From Pseudomonadota bacterium (lineage in GTDB: Bacteria > Pseudomonadota > Alphaproteobacteria > Acetobacterales > Acetobacteraceae), in assembly GCA_021818505.1 (NCBI GenBank), contig JAKADX010000001.1:1-64000 (forward strand): a DNA stretch of 64,000 nt. The letters run 5' to 3'. Shown here piece by piece: positions 51,115 to 59,168 of the stretch. A model generated the notes under the pieces. It made no database searches. It saw nothing but the letters and a program-made list of their open reading frames with translations, and was not told the origin of the DNA. The position numbers were made by a program, and so were the translations under genes. Within the stretch, counting starts at the first letter, position 1, and the number at the start of each line of letters is the position of its first letter.

Positions 51115-51824
51115 GCGACTGCCTCGCGCAGGCCAAAATACGCCGCCATCACCTGCTCGCGCGTGGTCTCCTGCGCGCGGCCCTCGTACACCACCCGACC
51201 CTCCAACATGCACAAGACGCGATCGGCGACACGCAGCGCGCGGGCGAGGTCCTGTTCGACCAGCACCACTGTCGCACCGCCACCGAGCAGACCTTGCAGC
51301 GACGCGTACACCGCATCGACCGCGATCGGCGACAGGCCGAGCGACACTTCATCAAGCAGCAGCAGCCGCGGGTTGGTCATCAGTGCGCGCGCGATGGCCG
51401 CAGCCTGTTGCTGCCCGCCGGACAGATCGCCTGCCCGCGCCTGCAATTTCGGCCCGAGTTGCGGGAAGGCTTCGACGATGCGCTCGACCGTCCAGGTCCC
51501 CGGACGCCCTCGCCCGGCGGCAACGCGAAGATTCTCCTCCACCGTCATGCCCGCGAACAGCCGCCGCCCCTCTGGTACCAGTGCGATGCCGCACTGCACG
51601 CGTCGGTGCGCCGGCAGATGCGTCACGTCGGTACCGTCGAACATCACGCGCCCGCCGCTCGCCCGATGCGCGCCGGCGATGCAGCGCAGCAGTGTGGTCT
51701 TGCCCGCGCCGTTGGCGCCAACCAGGGCCAGGGTCTCGCCCTCCTCGACCGCGAAGCTGACGCCGCGCACCGCATGCAGCAGCCCATGCCGCGCGTCGAG
51801 CGCGTCAACTGTCAGGATGGGCAT
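51111..51824 (-). CDS. Branched-chain-type ABC transporter ATPase (LivF family)
   Basis: A 237-residue ATPase: Walker A GANGAGKTT, signature LSGGQQQAAAIARAL, Walker B LLLLDEVSLGLSP, H-loop variant VLVEQDLARAL. The GANGAGKTT form and the compact size mark the LivF rather than LivG type. Its start overlaps the end of the LivG-type gene by 20 bases. Confidence 0.9.
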   Translation of the reverse strand: MPILTVDALDARHGLLHAVRGVSFAVEEGETLALVGANGAGKTTLLRCIAGAHRASGGRVMFDGTDVTHLPAHRRVQCGIALVPEGRRLFAGMTVEENLRVAAGRGRPGTWTVERIVEAFPQLGPKLQARAGDLSGGQQQAAAIARALMTNPRLLLLDEVSLGLSPIAVDAVYASLQGLLGGGATVVLVEQDLARALRVADRVLCMLEGRVVYEGRAQETTREQVMAAYFGLREAVA

Positions 51825-52557
51825 GGGCCGATCCCAGATATGCGTCGATCACTGCCGCGTCCTGCAGCACCGCGTCGGGGGTACCGTCGGCGATGACGCG
51901 GCCGGCATCCATGCACACCATCCGCCCGACCACCTGCACCAGCACATGCACTATGTGCTCGATCCACACCACCGCGATGCCGCGCCCGTAGATCACGCGA
52001 ATGATCCCGACCAGCTCCGCGGCCTCCGCGTCCGTCAACCCGCCGCCGATCTCGTCGAGCAACAGCAGCACCGGGTCGGTCGCCAGCGCCCGCGCCAGTT
52101 CCAGTCGCTTACGGTCGAGCAGGCCGAGTGTCTCCGCTCGCCTGTTGGCGAGCGGCAACATGCCGCACAGTTCAAGACTCTCGATGCAGCGCCGATACGC
52201 CGCCTCGCCGTGCTCACCCGCACCGGTACGCGCGCCCACCAGCAGGTTCTCGAACACCGTCATGCCGGCAAACGGGCGCGGGATCTGGTGGGAACGCGCA
52301 ATGCCGCGCCGGCAGCGCTCCGCGGCGTCGAGGCGCGAGACGTCATCTCCGCGAAACACGATACGTCCGGCATCCGCCGCCAGGGCGCCCGACAACACGT
52401 TCAGCAGCGTCGTCTTGCCGGCGCCATTGGGACCCACGATGCCGATCGCCTCGCGGTCATGCACCGCGAAATCGACATCGCTCAGCACGGCGAGCGCGTT
52501 GAACCGCTTGCCGATGCCCGACGCAGTCAGCAGCACGTCCTGGTCGGGCATCGGCAT
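51805..52557 (-). CDS. Branched-chain-type ABC transporter ATPase (LivG family)
   Basis: A 250-residue ATPase: Walker A GPNGAGKTT, RGIARSHQIPRPFAGMTVFENLLVG (typical of LivG), and Walker B VLLLLDEIGGGLTDAE. The signature segment reads RRAETLGLLDRKRLELARAL in place of a canonical LSGGQ; LivG proteins commonly show a comparable LSYG-type variant. It starts 4 bases after the binding-protein gene. Confidence 0.9.
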   Translation of the reverse strand: MPMPDQDVLLTASGIGKRFNALAVLSDVDFAVHDREAIGIVGPNGAGKTTLLNVLSGALAADAGRIVFRGDDVSRLDAAERCRRGIARSHQIPRPFAGMTVFENLLVGARTGAGEHGEAAYRRCIESLELCGMLPLANRRAETLGLLDRKRLELARALATDPVLLLLDEIGGGLTDAEAAELVGIIRVIYGRGIAVVWIEHIVHVLVQVVGRMVCMDAGRVIADGTPDAVLQDAAVIDAYLGSAHAHPDS

Positions 52558-52561
52558 CGCA

Positions 52562-53866
52562 TCAACTGTACGGCCGCAGCTTGGCGGTAACGGGCACGTT
52601 GCGGTCGGTCGCGTTCTCGGTGATCACGCAATCCAACCGGAACTTGCTTCCGGCCTTTGCCTTTACCCATTGCGAGCCGATGATCGGCGTGGCGTACACG
52701 TTCCCCACCGGACCCTTCGTGAAGTTGACCGGCCCGACCATCGACGGCGTGTCGAGTGTGCTCAGCGCCTTCGCCACCGCCGCCTTGTCCTTCGGATTGC
52801 TGCTGGCCCGCAGGGCCGCGAATCCGACGTCGAACAGCGACAGCGATGCGCCGAGCTGCTGGGTCCATTGCCGCCCCGTCGCGTGCTCGTAGCCGTCCGA
52901 CAACTCGCGACCGGAGATGCCGGCGAGCAGCGACTTGTACGGCCAGTCGGGATGCCAATACACAGCGGTTGCCAAATTGTCGCCGAGCGACCCAAGCGCC
53001 GTGACCTGAGAGGGGAACAGTCCGGTTTTGGCGATCTGCGCAATTTTTACCGTGCGCGCATAGCCCTGCTGCGCTGCCTGCCGCCAGAACGTCGCGAAAT
53101 CGGGCGGGATCGGGAAGGTATTGAAGATCTGGCAATGGTTCTTCTTGAAGAACGCGATTTGCGCGGAATAGTCGGTGGTGCCGTCCTCGTAAGGGCCGGG
53201 GTCGAAGACGGTGAAGCCGCCCTTCTCCAGCAGCGGCTTGAGATGGGCACGGATCGCGTTGCCGTCGGCATCGTTGGGATACATCACCCCGACCCGCTTG
53301 TTGGTCGGCAGCAGCGACCACTGCGACAGATAGGCGTCGGCGAATTGCTTGGTGCCGAAGGAGAACAGGTAGGTCCAGCGGAACGGTGAGGGTTGTCCCG
53401 GCTTGGCGCCGCGCCCGAAATACCACGCCTCCCACGGCATCACGGTAGACAGCGACGGCACGCCGGCCGCCTCGCAGGCATCGGAAACCGGGTTGACCAC
53501 TTCCGGGGTGGACGTGGACAGCATCATGTCCACGCCTTCGTCGTTAATCAGGCTGCGTGCGAGTTGCCCGGCGCGCGCCGGATCGGACTGCGTGTCGCGG
53601 TCGATCAGTTGCACGGTGTAGGTCTTGCCGCCGACATTCAGCCCCTTTGCGAGCGCCTTGCGCGCCACCTCCAGCACGTAGCCGTCGGTTTCCCCGAATC
53701 CGGCCAGCGCGCCGGAGCGCGGGCTGATGAAGCCCACCTTCAGCGTGTCCGCCCCGGCCGCGAGGGCGCGCCGCCGCGAGGCTAGCACCAGCCCGCCGGC
53801 CCCCGCCGCCGTCAGCACGGCACGCCGCCCCAGCGGCATCGCCCCTGCCCGATCCTGTTCGCTCAT
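52562..53866 (-). CDS. ABC transporter substrate-binding protein, aromatic-acid uptake candidate
   Basis: A 434-residue periplasmic binding protein of the Leu/Ile/Val-type (Peripla_BP_6) superfamily. The N-terminus has a Tat-like signal, LGRRAVLTAAGAGGLVLASRRRALA, with cleavage near residue 37, then LKVGFISPRSGALAGFGETDGY. It is considerably longer than amino-acid binders and resembles binders for aromatic acids from soil bacteria in style. Genes on both sides (BKACE, pca genes, pobA) support 4-hydroxybenzoate, protocatechuate or hydroxycinnamate as ligand. That assignment is from context only. Confidence 0.82.
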   Translation of the reverse strand: MSEQDRAGAMPLGRRAVLTAAGAGGLVLASRRRALAAGADTLKVGFISPRSGALAGFGETDGYVLEVARKALAKGLNVGGKTYTVQLIDRDTQSDPARAGQLARSLINDEGVDMMLSTSTPEVVNPVSDACEAAGVPSLSTVMPWEAWYFGRGAKPGQPSPFRWTYLFSFGTKQFADAYLSQWSLLPTNKRVGVMYPNDADGNAIRAHLKPLLEKGGFTVFDPGPYEDGTTDYSAQIAFFKKNHCQIFNTFPIPPDFATFWRQAAQQGYARTVKIAQIAKTGLFPSQVTALGSLGDNLATAVYWHPDWPYKSLLAGISGRELSDGYEHATGRQWTQQLGASLSLFDVGFAALRASSNPKDKAAVAKALSTLDTPSMVGPVNFTKGPVGNVYATPIIGSQWVKAKAGSKFRLDCVITENATDRNVPVTAKLRPYS

Positions 53867-53933
53867 CTCCGCCCCTCCCCCTTGGGTTCGTGCCGCTGTG
53901 CCCGATTTGCCGCCGATTGGCAACCGTTCGATG

Positions 53934-54767
53934 TCAACTCATCGGCCGCAAACCCAGCATCGCCCGTGCCTGTGCCGCTGTTGCGACCGGCCGCCCGTAT
54001 TCACCACATAGCTGCGCGACCCGCCGCACGAGGGCGGCGTTGCCGGGGGCCAGAGTCTGCTTGTCCCAGCGCACGTTGTCCTCCAGCCCGGTACGGCAAT
54101 GCCCGCCCATCTCCAGCGACCAGCGATTCACCTCCAACTGGTGCCGCCCGATCCCCGCCGCCGTCCAGGTCGCGCGCGGCAGCAATTTCTTCAGTTGCGC
54201 CACCTCGAACTCCAGGATCTCCCGCCGCGCCGGCAGCGCGTGCTTCACCCCGAACACGAACTGCACATGCGGCGGATCGACGATCAGCCCTTCCCGAACC
54301 AGATCGGCGGTGTTGTAGAGCATGGCGAGGTCGAACACCTCGATCTCCGGCTTGATGCCGAAGTCCAGCATCGTCTTGGCCAGCCCGCGCACGAAGTCCG
54401 GAGGGTTTTCGTACACGATCGTCGGAAAGTTCACCGAACCGGTCGCGAGCGAAGCCATATCCGGCTTCAGGTACAGCATCGCCCCGCGCTGCTCCATCTG
54501 CCGCCCGCGCCCGCCGGTGGAGAACTGCATGATCATGCCGGGGCAGTGCTGCGCAACCCCTTCCTGCAGACGTGCGAACTTCTCGGGGTCGGAGGACGAG
54601 TTCTCGTTCTCGTCGCGCACATGCACATGCACCAGCGAAGCACCCGCCTCGAAGGCTTCGTGCGTACTCTCGATCTGCTCGGCGATCGTGACCGGGAGTG
54701 CCGGGTTGTCGCGCTTGCGCGGAACCGATCCGGTGATCGCGACGGTGATGATGCAGGGATCACTCAT
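53934..54767 (-). CDS. Beta-keto acid cleavage enzyme (BKACE/DUF849)
   Basis: A 277-residue TIM-barrel metalloenzyme of the BKACE family, whose founder is 3-keto-5-aminohexanoate cleavage enzyme. These enzymes convert a beta-keto acid plus acetyl-CoA into acetoacetate plus a new acyl-CoA. The metal-binding LVHVHVRDENEN near residue 45-56 and the late HCRTGLEDNV motif are visible. Lying directly after pcaB in the protocatechuate operon, its most likely substrate is beta-ketoadipate, giving succinyl-CoA and acetoacetate. This is inferred from context; the substrate-pocket residues were not compared. Confidence 0.88.
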   Translation of the reverse strand: MSDPCIITVAITGSVPRKRDNPALPVTIAEQIESTHEAFEAGASLVHVHVRDENENSSSDPEKFARLQEGVAQHCPGMIMQFSTGGRGRQMEQRGAMLYLKPDMASLATGSVNFPTIVYENPPDFVRGLAKTMLDFGIKPEIEVFDLAMLYNTADLVREGLIVDPPHVQFVFGVKHALPARREILEFEVAQLKKLLPRATWTAAGIGRHQLEVNRWSLEMGGHCRTGLEDNVRWDKQTLAPGNAALVRRVAQLCGEYGRPVATAAQARAMLGLRPMS

Positions 54768-54777
54768 GCCGTTCTCC

Positions 54778-56130
54778 TCACGCCGCCTGCCGCGCCGCGC
54801 GCAGCACGCGGTCGATGAAGGCGCCAGTGCTTCCGAGATAATTCTCCGGGTCGGTCAGCCGCGCGATCGCGGCGGCGTCCAGTCTGGAAGCCACCTCCGG
54901 CATCCGCGCCAGCACCGCGGCGAGCGGGATGCCCTCGGCCAGCGCCGCATCGCTGGCCTGACGCACGACGTGGTGCGCTGCGGCGCGGCCCAGATGCGGC
55001 GCCAGCCCCATCATCACAGCTTCTGCGACGATCAGCCCGCCGGTGGCATCCAGGTTGCGTCGCATCCGCACCGCGTCCACCACCAACCCTTCTGCCAGTG
55101 AGCGCGTGGCAACGGCGGCCCCATGCGTCAGGACAAAAGCCTGCGGCAGCGCCAGCGCCTCCGCCTGCCACGGACCAGTCGCGCGTTCCTGGTCCTGCGC
55201 CATCGCGCCCTGCATCAGCGGCACCAGCGCCTGCGTCGCGCGCGCGGCGGCGAGGATGTATTCCGAGGCGATCGGGTTGCGCTTCTGCGGCATGGTGGAG
55301 GAACTGCCGCGACCCTCGACATGCGGCTCGGCAATCTCGGCCACTTCGGTCTGCGCCAGCAAAATCACGTCGGTGGCGATCTTCGCCAGCGATCCGCACA
55401 GCAGCCCGCAAAAGCTCACTGCCTCGGCGACCCCGTCGCGTGCGACGTGCCACGGCGCAGCCGGCGCGTGCAGCCGCAACTCCATCGCCAGCGCCTCCAT
55501 CACCTCGATCCCTTGCGCGCCGAGCGAGGCCAGCGTGCCGGCGGCACCGCCGAACTGCACCAGCTCGACGCGCGGGCGCAACTGGTCGAGCCGCGTCAGA
55601 TGATGCAGCAGCGGCATCAGCCACACCGCGCATTTCAGCCCAAACGTGATCGGCAGCGCGTGTTGCAGATGCGTCCGCCCCGGCATCGCGCTGGCGTGGT
55701 GGCGCTGCGCCAGCGCGGCGAGCGCTCGCACCGCGCCCGCGACCTCGCCGCGCAGCAGGTCGAGTGCTGCGCGCAGTTGCAGCGCCAACGCGGTATCCAT
55801 GATGTCCTGCGTGGTGGCGCCCCAATGCGTCCAGCGCCCCGCTTCGCCCGCCTCGCGAGCCAGAGCCGCCACCAGCCCGACCACCGGATAGCCGACATTG
55901 CGCACGCTCGCTGCCAGCGCCGCGTCGTCAAGCCGCACACGCTGCGCCGCCGCAGCGATCGCCGCCGCCGCGTCCGCAGGAACGATGCCAAGCCGCGCCT
56001 GCACCGTCGCAAGCGCTGCCTCCACCTCCAGCATCCGGCGCAGCCCGGCGTGATCGTCGAACACCGCGCGCATCGCATCGGAGCCATAGAGCGTGCCGTA
56101 GATCGCGCTGTCGGCAGGGTTGACGGGCAT
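54778..56130 (-). CDS. pcaB: 3-carboxy-cis,cis-muconate cycloisomerase
   Basis: A 450-residue member of the fumarase/adenylosuccinate lyase superfamily that lactonises carboxymuconate after ring cleavage of protocatechuate. The superfamily signature GSSSTMPQKRNP is intact around residue 285, THWGATTQDIMDTA holds another active-site segment, and PGRTHLQHALPITFG a third. ATG at 56130 gives MPVNPADSAIYGTLYG; an earlier in-frame start at 56148 would run into the repeat region. A palindromic repeat pair separates it from pcaG, while BKACE follows after 10 bases. Confidence 0.93.
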   Translation of the reverse strand: MPVNPADSAIYGTLYGSDAMRAVFDDHAGLRRMLEVEAALATVQARLGIVPADAAAAIAAAAQRVRLDDAALAASVRNVGYPVVGLVAALAREAGEAGRWTHWGATTQDIMDTALALQLRAALDLLRGEVAGAVRALAALAQRHHASAMPGRTHLQHALPITFGLKCAVWLMPLLHHLTRLDQLRPRVELVQFGGAAGTLASLGAQGIEVMEALAMELRLHAPAAPWHVARDGVAEAVSFCGLLCGSLAKIATDVILLAQTEVAEIAEPHVEGRGSSSTMPQKRNPIASEYILAAARATQALVPLMQGAMAQDQERATGPWQAEALALPQAFVLTHGAAVATRSLAEGLVVDAVRMRRNLDATGGLIVAEAVMMGLAPHLGRAAAHHVVRQASDAALAEGIPLAAVLARMPEVASRLDAAAIARLTDPENYLGSTGAFIDRVLRAARQAA

Positions 56131-56150
56131 CAGCGTCGTCCCGAGCACCG

Positions 56151-56262
56151 CGCACCCTCATCCGGTGCTGCGCGCCACCCTCTCCCGCAAGCGGGAGAGG
56201 GAAGAGAGTGCGCTTGCTTCTCCCTCTCCCGCTCGCGGGAGAGGGCCGGGGTGAGGGCCTTG
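56151..56262. repeat. Inverted pair of palindromic repeats between pcaG and pcaB
   Basis: Two copies of the 24-bp palindrome with arms CCCTCTCCCGC/GCGGGAGAGGG, at 56178-56201 (centre AA) and 56222-56245 (centre TC). The outer flanks (CACCCTCATCC on the left, GGGGTGAGGG on the right) are in opposite orientation, making a BIME-like head-to-head pair. A third copy is inside frcC at 46218-46241. In mRNA this would form strong hairpins between pcaG and pcaB. Confidence 0.85.
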
Positions 56263-56272
56263 CCATCCACCC

Positions 56273-56794
56273 TCAGAACTCCATGAACACGGTTTCGCCT
56301 TCGCCCTGCAGGCGGATGTCGATGTGCCAGGTGTCCGTGCCTGCCGGGTGCGCCATCAGGGTCGCGCGGCGGGCGGGGTCCTCGATCAGCGACAGGATCG
56401 GGTCGGTCTCGTTCAGGGCCTCTCCGGCGAAATAGGCACGGGTAACCAGCCGGGTCAGGATGCCGCGCGCCATCACGCTCAACGCGAAATGCGGCGCCTG
56501 CTGCGCATTCCCTGGCCCCGGCAGCGGCCCCGGCCGGATCGTGGTGAAGCGGAAGCGCCCGTCGCGGTCGGCAGCCGCGCGACCATAGCCGGGGAACGTC
56601 TCGCCGGCTGTTGGACTCGCCTGCCACAATTCGATGCAGCCGTCCGCCAGCGGTGCACCGTCACCATCGATGACGCGCCCGGTCAGTGTGATCCGCTCAC
56701 CGGCGGCGCCGAAGCGGGTCAGGTCGGCGAATTCAGGATGTTCGATCAGATGCCAGTAGGGGCCGATGGTCTGGCTCGCGGTCGCAATCGGCAT
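56273..56794 (-). CDS. pcaG: Protocatechuate 3,4-dioxygenase alpha subunit
   Basis: A 173-residue subunit of the intradiol ring-cleavage dioxygenase. TASQTIGPYWHLI at the N-terminus and LTGRVIDGDGAPLADGCIELWQA are characteristic. The iron ligands of the beta subunit are not conserved here, as expected for the non-catalytic but structural alpha chain. It follows pcaH by 4 bases and pairs with it to open protocatechuate to 3-carboxy-cis,cis-muconate. Confidence 0.94.
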   Translation of the reverse strand: MPIATASQTIGPYWHLIEHPEFADLTRFGAAGERITLTGRVIDGDGAPLADGCIELWQASPTAGETFPGYGRAAADRDGRFRFTTIRPGPLPGPGNAQQAPHFALSVMARGILTRLVTRAYFAGEALNETDPILSLIEDPARRATLMAHPAGTDTWHIDIRLQGEGETVFMEF

Positions 56795-56798
56795 GGCG

Positions 56799-57506
56799 TT
56801 ATTCCTCCATCGCCGTTGTCTCGCGCCCGCGCAGCACGAAATCGAAACGGTAGCCCAGCGCCCATTCCGGCCGCGTGATCTCGATGTCGAACTTCGCGAT
56901 CAGCCGGTTGCGCGCCGCCTCGTCCGGTACGGAATGAAAGATCGGGTCGAGTTCCAGCAGTGGGTCGCCGGGGAAATACATCTGCGTGATCAGCCGCGTG
57001 GCGAATCCGGGTCCGAACAGTGAGTAATGGATGTGGTTCGGCCGCCAGGCATTGAAGTGGTTGCGCCAGGGATAGGAGCCGGGCTTGATCGAGGTGAACT
57101 CGTACCATCCCTCCGCATCGGTGAACACGCGGCCCTCGCCCTTGAAGTTGGGGTCGAGCGGCGCGTCGTGCTGGTCGCGCTCGTGGGCGTAACGACCGGC
57201 CGCGTTGGCCTGCCAGATCTCGATCATGGTGTCGGGTACTGGCCGGCCGTTCTCGTCCAGCACACGCCCGCGCACCACGATGCGTTCGCCGACCGCCTCA
57301 CGGCCGCCGATGCGGCTCATGTCGATCATCGCCGGATACTGCGCGCGGGTGAAGCGCGGGCCGGTTGTCTCCGTCACCGTCTGCGGGATGCGCAGCAACG
57401 GCAGCTTCGGGTGGCGCCTGTGGGTGCTGCCGTATTCGGGGAAGTCGTTGGGCGGTTGCGAGCCGGGCGTGATGTCGCGGAACGGCGTGGTGGCACTGGC
57501 GCTCAT
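56799..57506 (-). CDS. pcaH: Protocatechuate 3,4-dioxygenase beta subunit
   Basis: A 235-residue catalytic subunit with a non-haem Fe(III) site. Likely ligands are the tyrosines in AAGRYAHERDQHD and KPGSYPWRN and the two histidines in RPNHIHYSLFG, all present. The fold motif VVRGRVLDENGRPVPDTMIEIWQAN is intact. The ATG at 57506 overlaps the pcaD stop (ATGA). It is encoded upstream of pcaG, the standard order. Confidence 0.96.
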   Translation of the reverse strand: MSASATTPFRDITPGSQPPNDFPEYGSTHRRHPKLPLLRIPQTVTETTGPRFTRAQYPAMIDMSRIGGREAVGERIVVRGRVLDENGRPVPDTMIEIWQANAAGRYAHERDQHDAPLDPNFKGEGRVFTDAEGWYEFTSIKPGSYPWRNHFNAWRPNHIHYSLFGPGFATRLITQMYFPGDPLLELDPIFHSVPDEAARNRLIAKFDIEITRPEWALGYRFDFVLRGRETTAMEE

Positions 57507-58288
57507 GCGGCGGTCTCCGGGACAAGGAAGCGATACATGGCCGCAGTCACCGCGGCCTCCTGCTCATAGGTCGGGATATGCGCCGCACCGGCGATCTTGA
57601 CCAGTTGCGCGCCGGGGATCGCGGCGGCGAGCGTCGCAGCGGCTTCGGGCGGCGTCGCCAGGTCCGCCTCCCCCACCATCACCAGCGCCGGCAGGCGCAG
57701 ATGCGACGTGGTGGTGGTGAGGTCAGCAGCGGCAATCGCCTCGGCGGCGGCGGCATAGCCTTCGGGATCGGTGCGCAGCAGCATCAGGCGCAGCCCGTCG
57801 GTCGCGGCCGCGCCGAGGGAGGCCGGCGTGACCCAGCGCCCCACCACGGCATCGGCGATTGCCGCCATGCCGCGCGCGCGCACGATTGCGGCCCGCTCAC
57901 GCCAGAACTCCGGCGGCGGGATCGCCATCGCGGTGTCGCACAGCACCAGCGAGGCGACACGCCCCGGCGCCGCGGCGGCAAGCTGCTGCGCCACCATGCC
58001 CCCGATCGAAAGCCCGGCGACATGCGCCTGCCCCACCCCCAGCGCATCCAGCGCCGCCAGCGTATCCTGCGCCAGCCGCGCGATGCTGCCGGGGCCGGGC
58101 ATGGCCGCGCTCAACCCATGTCCGCGCAGGTCGGGGCGGATCACGCGGAAGCGGTCGGCGAGCGCCGCCGCCTGCGGCTCCCATACTCGCCCGTCGGTGC
58201 CCAGTGAGTGGAGCAGCAGCAGCACCGGCGCCGATTGCGGCCCGTCGATCTGGACATGGGTGGTCACGTCATGGATGCGCAGGAACAC
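57503..58288 (-). CDS. pcaD: 3-oxoadipate enol-lactonase
   Basis: A 261-residue alpha/beta hydrolase that opens beta-ketoadipate enol-lactone. LLLLHSLGTDGRVWEPQ is the oxyanion region, GLSIGGMVAQQLA the nucleophile elbow (Ser), and the histidine is in IAGAAHIPTYEQE. It carries no fused carboxymuconolactone decarboxylase domain (as in PcaL), so the decarboxylase PcaC must be encoded elsewhere. The start is GTG at 58288, preceded by GGAGGG about 10 bases upstream. It is the first gene of the minus-strand operon. Confidence 0.9.
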   Translation of the reverse strand: MFLRIHDVTTHVQIDGPQSAPVLLLLHSLGTDGRVWEPQAAALADRFRVIRPDLRGHGLSAAMPGPGSIARLAQDTLAALDALGVGQAHVAGLSIGGMVAQQLAAAAPGRVASLVLCDTAMAIPPPEFWRERAAIVRARGMAAIADAVVGRWVTPASLGAAATDGLRLMLLRTDPEGYAAAAEAIAAADLTTTTSHLRLPALVMVGEADLATPPEAAATLAAAIPGAQLVKIAGAAHIPTYEQEAAVTAAMYRFLVPETAA

Positions 58289-58308
58289 GGTTGGCGGCCC
58301 TCCCGCCG

Positions 58309-58325
58309 GCCAGTATGCGGCTGGC
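58309..58325. promoter_or_regulatory. Short inverted repeat in the divergent promoter region
   Basis: GCCAG-N7-CTGGC in the 88-bp spacer between pcaD and the hydratase gene. It may bind a regulator shared by both operons. No regulator gene is present in the cluster, so the partner is unknown. Confidence 0.35.
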
Positions 58326-58356
58326 GCGGTCCGTGGCAACGTGTTTCAGACCGCGC
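58324..58356. promoter_or_regulatory. Perfect 8-bp inverted repeat in the divergent promoter region
   Basis: GCGCGGTC at 58324-58331 and its exact complement GACCGCGC at 58349-58356, 17 bases apart. It lies between the two aromatic operons, 21 bases before the hydratase start. It could be a two-half-site operator or an RNA hairpin in the plus-strand leader. Confidence 0.4.
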
Positions 58357-58376
58357 AGCCGAAGGGAACGATCGCC

Positions 58377-59168
58377 GTGCCGCCACTCGCCGTCACCTTG
58401 CCGCCGTCGCTGTCCTTCGAGATGCAGGAGGAGGTCGCGGTGCTGCGCCTGACGCGCGCGCACAAGCGCAACGCACTCGACGACGCGACGATCGAGGGCA
58501 TCGCCGCCCGCTTCGCCTCCCTGCCGGCCGAGGTGCGGGCGGTGGTCATCCACGGCGAGGGTGCGCATTTCTGCGCCGGCCTCGACCTTTCGGCGGTGAC
58601 GGAGAACGATGCCACCGCCGGACTGTTCCACTCCCGCACCTGGCATCAGGCGTTCGATCTGATCGAGTCCGGGCGCGTGCCGGTGATCGCGGTGCTGCAC
58701 GGCGCGGTGATCGGTGGCGGGCTGGAACTGGCCGCTGCCTGCCATATCCGGATCGCCGAACCCTCGGCCTACTACGCATTGCCGGAGGGGCAGCGCGGCC
58801 TGTTCGTGGGTGGTGGCGGGTCGGTACGGGTGCCGCGGCTGATCGGCACCGCGCGGATGCTCGATATGATGCTGACCGGTCGCACATATGGCGCCGAGGA
58901 TGGAATGGTGGCGGGTTTCGCGCAGTATCTGGTGGAGGCCGGCACCGGGCTGGAGCGGGCGATCGCCATGGCGCGGCATGTCGCCACGCTGGCGCCGTTG
59001 AGTGTGTTCGCGGCTCTGCACGCCCTGCCGCGTATCGCCGACGCCGAGCCGCGCACGGGCCTGCTGCTGGAGAGCCTGATGGCCGCGATTGCCGCCGCCG
59101 ACCAGGACGCCAAGGACCGGCTGCGCGCCTTCCTCGACAAGCGCGCCGGCAAGGTGGCGCCGCCATGA
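58377..59168 (+). CDS. Enoyl-CoA hydratase (hydroxycinnamoyl-CoA hydratase candidate)
   Basis: A 263-residue crotonase-fold enzyme. Both catalytic glutamates are present, in GGGLELAAACHIRI and in YALPEGQRGLFVGGGGS, and the oxyanion-hole segment AHFCAGLDL is intact. In this operon it would hydrate 4-coumaroyl- or feruloyl-CoA to the 3-hydroxyacyl-CoA. A hydratase-lyase releasing an aldehyde is an alternative, but the downstream dehydrogenase, thiolase and thioesterase favour beta-oxidation. The start is GTG at 58377 with AAGGGA 9-10 bases upstream. It is coupled to the next gene by ATGA. Confidence 0.85.
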   Translation: MPPLAVTLPPSLSFEMQEEVAVLRLTRAHKRNALDDATIEGIAARFASLPAEVRAVVIHGEGAHFCAGLDLSAVTENDATAGLFHSRTWHQAFDLIESGRVPVIAVLHGAVIGGGLELAAACHIRIAEPSAYYALPEGQRGLFVGGGGSVRVPRLIGTARMLDMMLTGRTYGAEDGMVAGFAQYLVEAGTGLERAIAMARHVATLAPLSVFAALHALPRIADAEPRTGLLLESLMAAIAAADQDAKDRLRAFLDKRAGKVAPP

